Source: Chryseobacterium cucumeris
GTDB lineage: Bacteria; Bacteroidota; Bacteroidia; Flavobacteriales; Weeksellaceae
Assembly (NCBI RefSeq): GCF_016775705.1
Contig: NZ_CP068760.1
Location: 3,224,001 to 3,288,000 of the forward strand
Length of the DNA: 64,000 nucleotides
Reading direction: 5' to 3'
Of this stretch, positions 60,801 to 64,000 are shown in pieces. The notes beneath the pieces are model-generated. The model made no database searches, was not told the DNA's origin, and saw only the letters and a list, made by a program, of their open reading frames with translations. Position 1 is the stretch's first letter; each line of letters begins with the position of its first letter. The translations under genes and the position numbers were made by a program.

Positions 60801-63800
60801 TCCGTATTTCCGGCGATCACACATTGTGTTGGCGCATTGAAGTTGACAGGATAACATCCTTCTATTTTCGCAATAATCGGTTGCAAGCGTTCCGCTGTAG
60901 CGCTTGCTGCCAGCATTGAACCCGGATCTCCTCCTTCCACAGAATTTAAAATAGACTGAGCTCTCTGAACACTTAAATCTACCAGTTTATTTTCATCAAA
61001 TACTCCTGCAAAGCATAAAGCCGGAATTTCACCGTAGCTGTGGCCTGCCAGCATATCCGGAATAATACCCAATGATTCTAAGAATCGAGCCAATGCAAGG
61101 TCTACAATTCCTAAAAGTGGTTGTGCTAAACGGGTATCTTTAATGGTTTCTTTCTGTTGTTTTACATCAGCCTCATTAAAAGTTTTAGATGGGAAAACCA
61201 CTTTTTCAAGCTCAGGATAATTATCAATAATCTTACGCATGGCCGGGAAAACGACAAATAAGTCACGGGCCATATTGATTCTCTGGCTGCCTTGTCCAGG
61301 GAATGTGAACGCTACTTTACCTTCTTTTTTATTCACGGTAAATGTATCTTTAGTCTCAATCCCTAGCAATACCAGCTCAACCTTCATCATCAGATCTTCA
61401 ACCGTATCTGCCACAATGCTGAACTGGATAGGCTTTTCTGAACTGATGCTTAAGCTGTAGGCAATATCCTGTAACGGAATACCATCATTAATTTCTAATA
61501 AAGTTTTAATCTGACCGGACTGTTCTTTCGCTTCTTCATATGTATCTCCACGGAAAACAAACAGTTCTGAAGGCCATGACTGCATGGCAATTGAATCATC
61601 CTGCTTTGGATGGTTCGCAATAACGGTGTGGAAGTTTGTTCCTCCAAATCCGAAAGCACTGATCCCTGCATAACGGTTTTTCTCTGCCCATAATCCACTT
61701 TCTGCATGGAAGGCAAACGGACTGGTTTCTGCATTGTAATACGCGTTAGGCTGCTGAAGGTGAAGGGTAGGTGGCTTTACACCATGATAAACTGCAAGAG
61801 AAGCTTTGATTAATCCTGCTAATCCTGCTGCACATTTTGTATGACCAATCTGTGTTTTTACAGATCCTAAATGAGTCTGCCCGGGTAATGCCCCTGAACG
61901 GCTGAATAAATTAGTCAGTGCACTTAATTCGGTTTTATCACCTACCACCGTTCCTGTACCGTGAGCTTCCACTAATCCAACAGATGCAGGGCTTATACCT
62001 GCCTGGGTGTAAGCACGTTCTAATGCTCTTACCTGACCTATCTGTCTTGGAGCGGTCAAGCCCAATGCTTTACCGTCACTGGATCCTCCAACGCCTTTAA
62101 TTACTGAATAAATACGGTCTCCATCACGTACGGCATCCTCATATCTTTTTAAAACAAGGATGGCAATACCTTCTCCAAGAGCAATACCGTCTGCATCACT
62201 GTCAAATGTAGCACATCTTCCTTTTTTGGATAGGGCATGCGTGCTGGAGAACATCAGATAATCGTTAATTCCATTGTGTAAGTCTGCCCCTCCGGCAAGA
62301 ACCATATCAGATTTTCCTAATACAAGTTCCTGACATGCCAGATCAATGGCTGCCAAAGAAGAAGCACATGCTGCATCTACCGTAAAGTTTCTTCCGCCAA
62401 GGTCTAATCTGTTCGTAATCCTACCTGCGATTACATTTGCCAGAATACCCGGGAAAGAATCTTCAGTCGTATGTGGGAAGGCTTCTTTTACTTCTTCATG
62501 AAGTTCTCCGAAAACCTGCTTATAATATCCTCTGAAACTATAGCTGTTGGCAAGATCATTTCCTCCTTCAGCACCTATGATGACAGAAATGTTTTCTCTG
62601 TTGATGTGTTTTTCTCCATATCCTGCATCTTCCATGGCACGCTTGGCAACCAATAAAGTTAACAGTTGAGTAGGTTCAATAGCGGCAAGAGATTGTGGTG
62701 GAATACCGAATGCCAATGGATCGAAATCGATTTTAGGAATAAATCCTCCCCATTTGGAGTGGGATACATCCGGTCCGTCAGAATCCGGATGGTAGTATAA
62801 TTCCTTATTCCATCTTTCATCGGGTACTTCAGTGACACTGTCTTTTCCAAGAATGATGTTTCTCCAGTACTCATCAAGGTTTTTAGCTCCCGGGAAAATA
62901 CACTCCATTCCTACGATGGCGATGTCCAGCGGTTTTTCCGTAGAAACGGGTTCTTCCGGTAATGCCGCCTCCTGAATATGTTCGTAATTGTCTACAACGC
63001 TTTGATGAAGTGCTGCCAATGAGATCACACGGTTCTGCATGGTGGCTACCTGTCCAATCATATACATTCCCAAATCCAGCTGATCCTCTTTAGGAATATT
63101 GACAAGCTTATCACCCTGTCGTTCTATGCCTTTAGCAGCAATACGTAAACGGCCTACATTTAATTTTTCAAGCTGTTCCCAGACTTGTTTTTTATCCATT
63201 CCGGCAGCAAGAAGTTTTGCTTTTTCGGTATTGAAATGGTGGGCAAAAGCTGTATTTAAACAACGGGTTTCGTGTCCTGGAGCTGTTTCCAGCAAGACCG
63301 TATCTTTCGCCTGCATAGCCTGGGACTGAAATTCTTCCTGAATGGCTCCTGTCTGTACAGCTTCATGAGTATACAGATAGGCTGTACCCATCAATACCCC
63401 GATTTTTACTCCTCTTGCAGCCAACGGAGCTGTCATGATGGAAACAAATGCCGTTGAAAAGGCGTTATGAATTCCCCCTGCAAAAAATACACTGATGTTT
63501 TCAGGATGCTCTTCTTTTAAAATACGTTCAATTTGTTTTTCCCAAAGAACTGTGCTGGACAGAGGTCCTACGTGGCCTCCGCATTCACGTCCTTCAAAAA
63601 TAAAGTTTTTAGCTCCTTCTTTCAGGAAAATATCCAGAAGAGCGGGGGAAGGAACGTGTAAGAATGATTTTATTCCGGCTTTTTCAAATACTTTAGCCTG
63701 TGCGGGTCTTCCTCCTGCAATTAAAACTACCGGAGGTTTTGCTTCCAATATATAAGAGGTTTGCTCATCTCTTAATTCCTGAGGGGCAAATCCTAAAATT

Positions 63801-64000
63801 CCTACTCCCCATGTTTTTTCTCCGGCCAGCTTTTTGGTGTCCATTACCAGAGACTTTGCAGATTCTCCTTTCAATAAGGATAAAGCAACAAAAGGTAAAG
63901 CTCCGGCATCTGCTACCGCGTTGGCAAATGAAGGAACGTCACTCACACGGGTCATCGGGCCCTGAGCAATAGGATATTGCAGTCCCAGTTCCTGAGCTAA
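57827..64000 (-). CDS. Polyketide synthase 1 (5' end outside window): NMO-like-KS-AT-ACP-ACP-KR
   Basis: The frame is open to the window edge: codons before the ATG at 63955 read LAQELGLQYPIAQGP and continue the family, so the gene is partial. Counting from that ATG: a nitronate-monooxygenase/PfaD-like flavin domain (1-330, ECGGHVGPLSS), ketosynthase (350-790, Cys530 in VDAACASSLAA), acyltransferase (890-1190, Ser973 in GHSYGEIP), two acyl carrier domains (Ser1386 and Ser1500, both in DLEADLSIDSIKR), and a ketoreductase (about 1690-2020, LVLGGAQGITAELV and YAAANSVLDDYAK). The PfaD-type enoyl reductase in cis, tandem ACPs and DSIKR motif resemble PUFA/heterocyst-glycolipid synthases. It ends 19 bp before PKS2. 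Confidence 0.92.
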   Translation of the reverse strand, partial: LAQELGLQYPIAQGPMTRVSDVPSFANAVADAGALPFVALSLLKGESAKSLVMDTKKLAGEKTWGVGILGFAPQELRDEQTSYILEAKPPVVLIAGGRPAQAKVFEKAGIKSFLHVPSPALLDIFLKEGAKNFIFEGRECGGHVGPLSSTVLWEKQIERILKEEHPENISVFFAGGIHNAFSTAFVSIMTAPLAARGVKIGVLMGTAYLYTHEAVQTGAIQEEFQSQAMQAKDTVLLETAPGHETRCLNTAFAHHFNTEKAKLLAAGMDKKQVWEQLEKLNVGRLRIAAKGIERQGDKLVNIPKEDQLDLGMYMIGQVATMQNRVISLAALHQSVVDNYEHIQEAALPEEPVSTEKPLDIAIVGMECIFPGAKNLDEYWRNIILGKDSVTEVPDERWNKELYYHPDSDGPDVSHSKWGGFIPKIDFDPLAFGIPPQSLAAIEPTQLLTLLVAKRAMEDAGYGEKHINRENISVIIGAEGGNDLANSYSFRGYYKQVFGELHEEVKEAFPHTTEDSFPGILANVIAGRITNRLDLGGRNFTVDAACASSLAAIDLACQELVLGKSDMVLAGGADLHNGINDYLMFSSTHALSKKGRCATFDSDADGIALGEGIAILVLKRYEDAVRDGDRIYSVIKGVGGSSDGKALGLTAPRQIGQVRALERAYTQAGISPASVGLVEAHGTGTVVGDKTELSALTNLFSRSGALPGQTHLGSVKTQIGHTKCAAGLAGLIKASLAVYHGVKPPTLHLQQPNAYYNAETSPFAFHAESGLWAEKNRYAGISAFGFGGTNFHTVIANHPKQDDSIAMQSWPSELFVFRGDTYEEAKEQSGQIKTLLEINDGIPLQDIAYSLSISSEKPIQFSIVADTVEDLMMKVELVLLGIETKDTFTVNKKEGKVAFTFPGQGSQRINMARDLFVVFPAMRKIIDNYPELEKVVFPSKTFNEADVKQQKETIKDTRLAQPLLGIVDLALARFLESLGIIPDMLAGHSYGEIPALCFAGVFDENKLVDLSVQRAQSILNSVEGGDPGSMLAASATAERLQPIIAKIEGCYPVNFNAPTQCVIAGNTDAINKLLETLKQEGISAKKLEVACAFHSPLLAKSKELYAEVLKDIPFGEMQIPVWSNTTAEVYPADPAEIKERLTDHLVQPVRFVEQLQAMYNDGARIFIEVGPGKVLTGLTKSCLEKDQLTLYVEDNSHNKFSHLLCMLAQYLGTGRSFNIEKLFDGRNVKVIDLNQPELYKKSPAIWRVNGQTAHPTHGNLPSNGALPLINPIPMNNFTTNHQAPAAEAQSTAERMLQEYLNSMKLMIQAQRDVMLSFIGQNPQAFPAPVYHSPVQAPAQQPVSAIPVQPVQQERPVAVAAVKQAPSKDIKSLLLQVVSDKTGYPQEMLGMEMDLEADLSIDSIKRVEIIGTLRNELGTLGNGNTSEDTVMEQLAGIKTLSGLVSWLTEFSSAETTAATEKNGSAAESTASKLQAQPAFSLEDLQNAILNIVSEKTGYPKEMLGLDLDLEADLSIDSIKRMEIIGDLKTKIGFGQNLEQADDVMEKLAAIKTLRGLASWISEMNGETNEAVPEAKEENTTEPTQNVLSRLRFDITPTDVSKVQNTEVLQGKRFAITQDNSKQTSAIKETLEKHGAIVEIVDTDKDLSNIDGLIMLDLFSAVDKPSIIDHVDLIKKLDFDKAKWVYLISDIPAHIQEITDASILRHHQGYPGLFKSLAREFDNTTCRLISLSTPQEVDQIAEITLKEILTNDKPAEVIYKNDQRHQVDIIPSPLSTSLHEAHIQLDQKSVVLVLGGAQGITAELVKHMSQAYPCTYILVGRSADPRNELSAKDFEGMKTKEEIRGFLIKSGQFTSPAEIEKETTKIFKNNQILRTIRDMENLGNTIIYQSLDLCDEEGLSNLISSIYEKYNRLDGVIHGAGLLEDKLFKQKTTSSFGRVFDTKVKPLRVLAEQLREDCQFVVLFSSIASVYGNKGQTDYAAANSVLDDYAKALNKRLKGKVISINWGPWKGAGMVSSTLESEYERRGISMIPLDEGKEIFLNEIKYGTESQVLIMSGNNW

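Noticed and set aside
47020..64000. Flexirubin or aryl polyene cluster
   Set aside because: Those use separate small ketosynthase and carrier genes with tyrosine ammonia-lyase; here there are large multidomain synthases and glycosyltransferases.

Overview
The window looks like a chromosomal segment of a Chryseobacterium-like flavobacterium (Bacteroidota, Weeksellaceae). Supporting signs are low G+C, A/T-rich translation starts without strong Shine-Dalgarno sites, promoter-like TAnnTTTG boxes, and gene families typical of that group (AraC/SIP pair, Crp-like regulators next to single target genes, McrBC and type I restriction genes, CPBP protease). The genus is an inference. No rRNA, tRNA or CRISPR array was seen.

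Layout. 1-6.1 kb: the 3' part of an aminopeptidase P gene, a Crp/Fnr regulator with an oxidoreductase pair, a siderophore-interacting protein with an AraC regulator, and a LysE exporter. 6.3-9.0 kb: a four-gene unit ending in a histidine kinase and a NarL-type response regulator. 9.1-13.6 kb: an R-body (reb) locus on the minus strand. It has five tandem RebB-family genes, two more RebB-like genes and four accessory proteins of unknown family. 14-23.5 kb: a large orphan gene divergent from the reb operon, then ordinary accessory and metabolic genes.

24-39.4 kb is a defence region. It holds mcrB/mcrC, a 1 kb array of four structured repeats, and a type I restriction locus (hsdM, hsdS, hsdR). 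Inside the type I locus lie a tyrosine recombinase, a 5'-truncated inverted second hsdS and a REP-associated transposase with two identical palindromes. An exact 27-bp inverted repeat in the middle of both hsdS copies, in the same reading frame, points to switching of sequence specificity by inversion.

40-46.8 kb looks like a chaperone-usher-like surface fibre system: an AraC regulator, two small pilin-like proteins, a PapD-like chaperone, a two-domain subunit and a 931-residue outer-membrane barrel. The pilin promoter carries three copies of TTTGTGAA-N4-TAC, two of them exactly 21 bp apart.

47-64 kb is a tightly packed biosynthetic operon that runs off the window end. It has two large iterative-type polyketide synthases resembling PUFA/heterocyst-glycolipid enzymes (one with a built-in nitronate-monooxygenase-like domain, one with a built-in phosphopantetheinyl transferase). 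It also encodes a free acyl carrier protein, an alpha/beta hydrolase, a double glycosyltransferase, two PapA-like acyltransferases and a small membrane protein. The likely product is a glycosylated, acylated polyketide or glycolipid.
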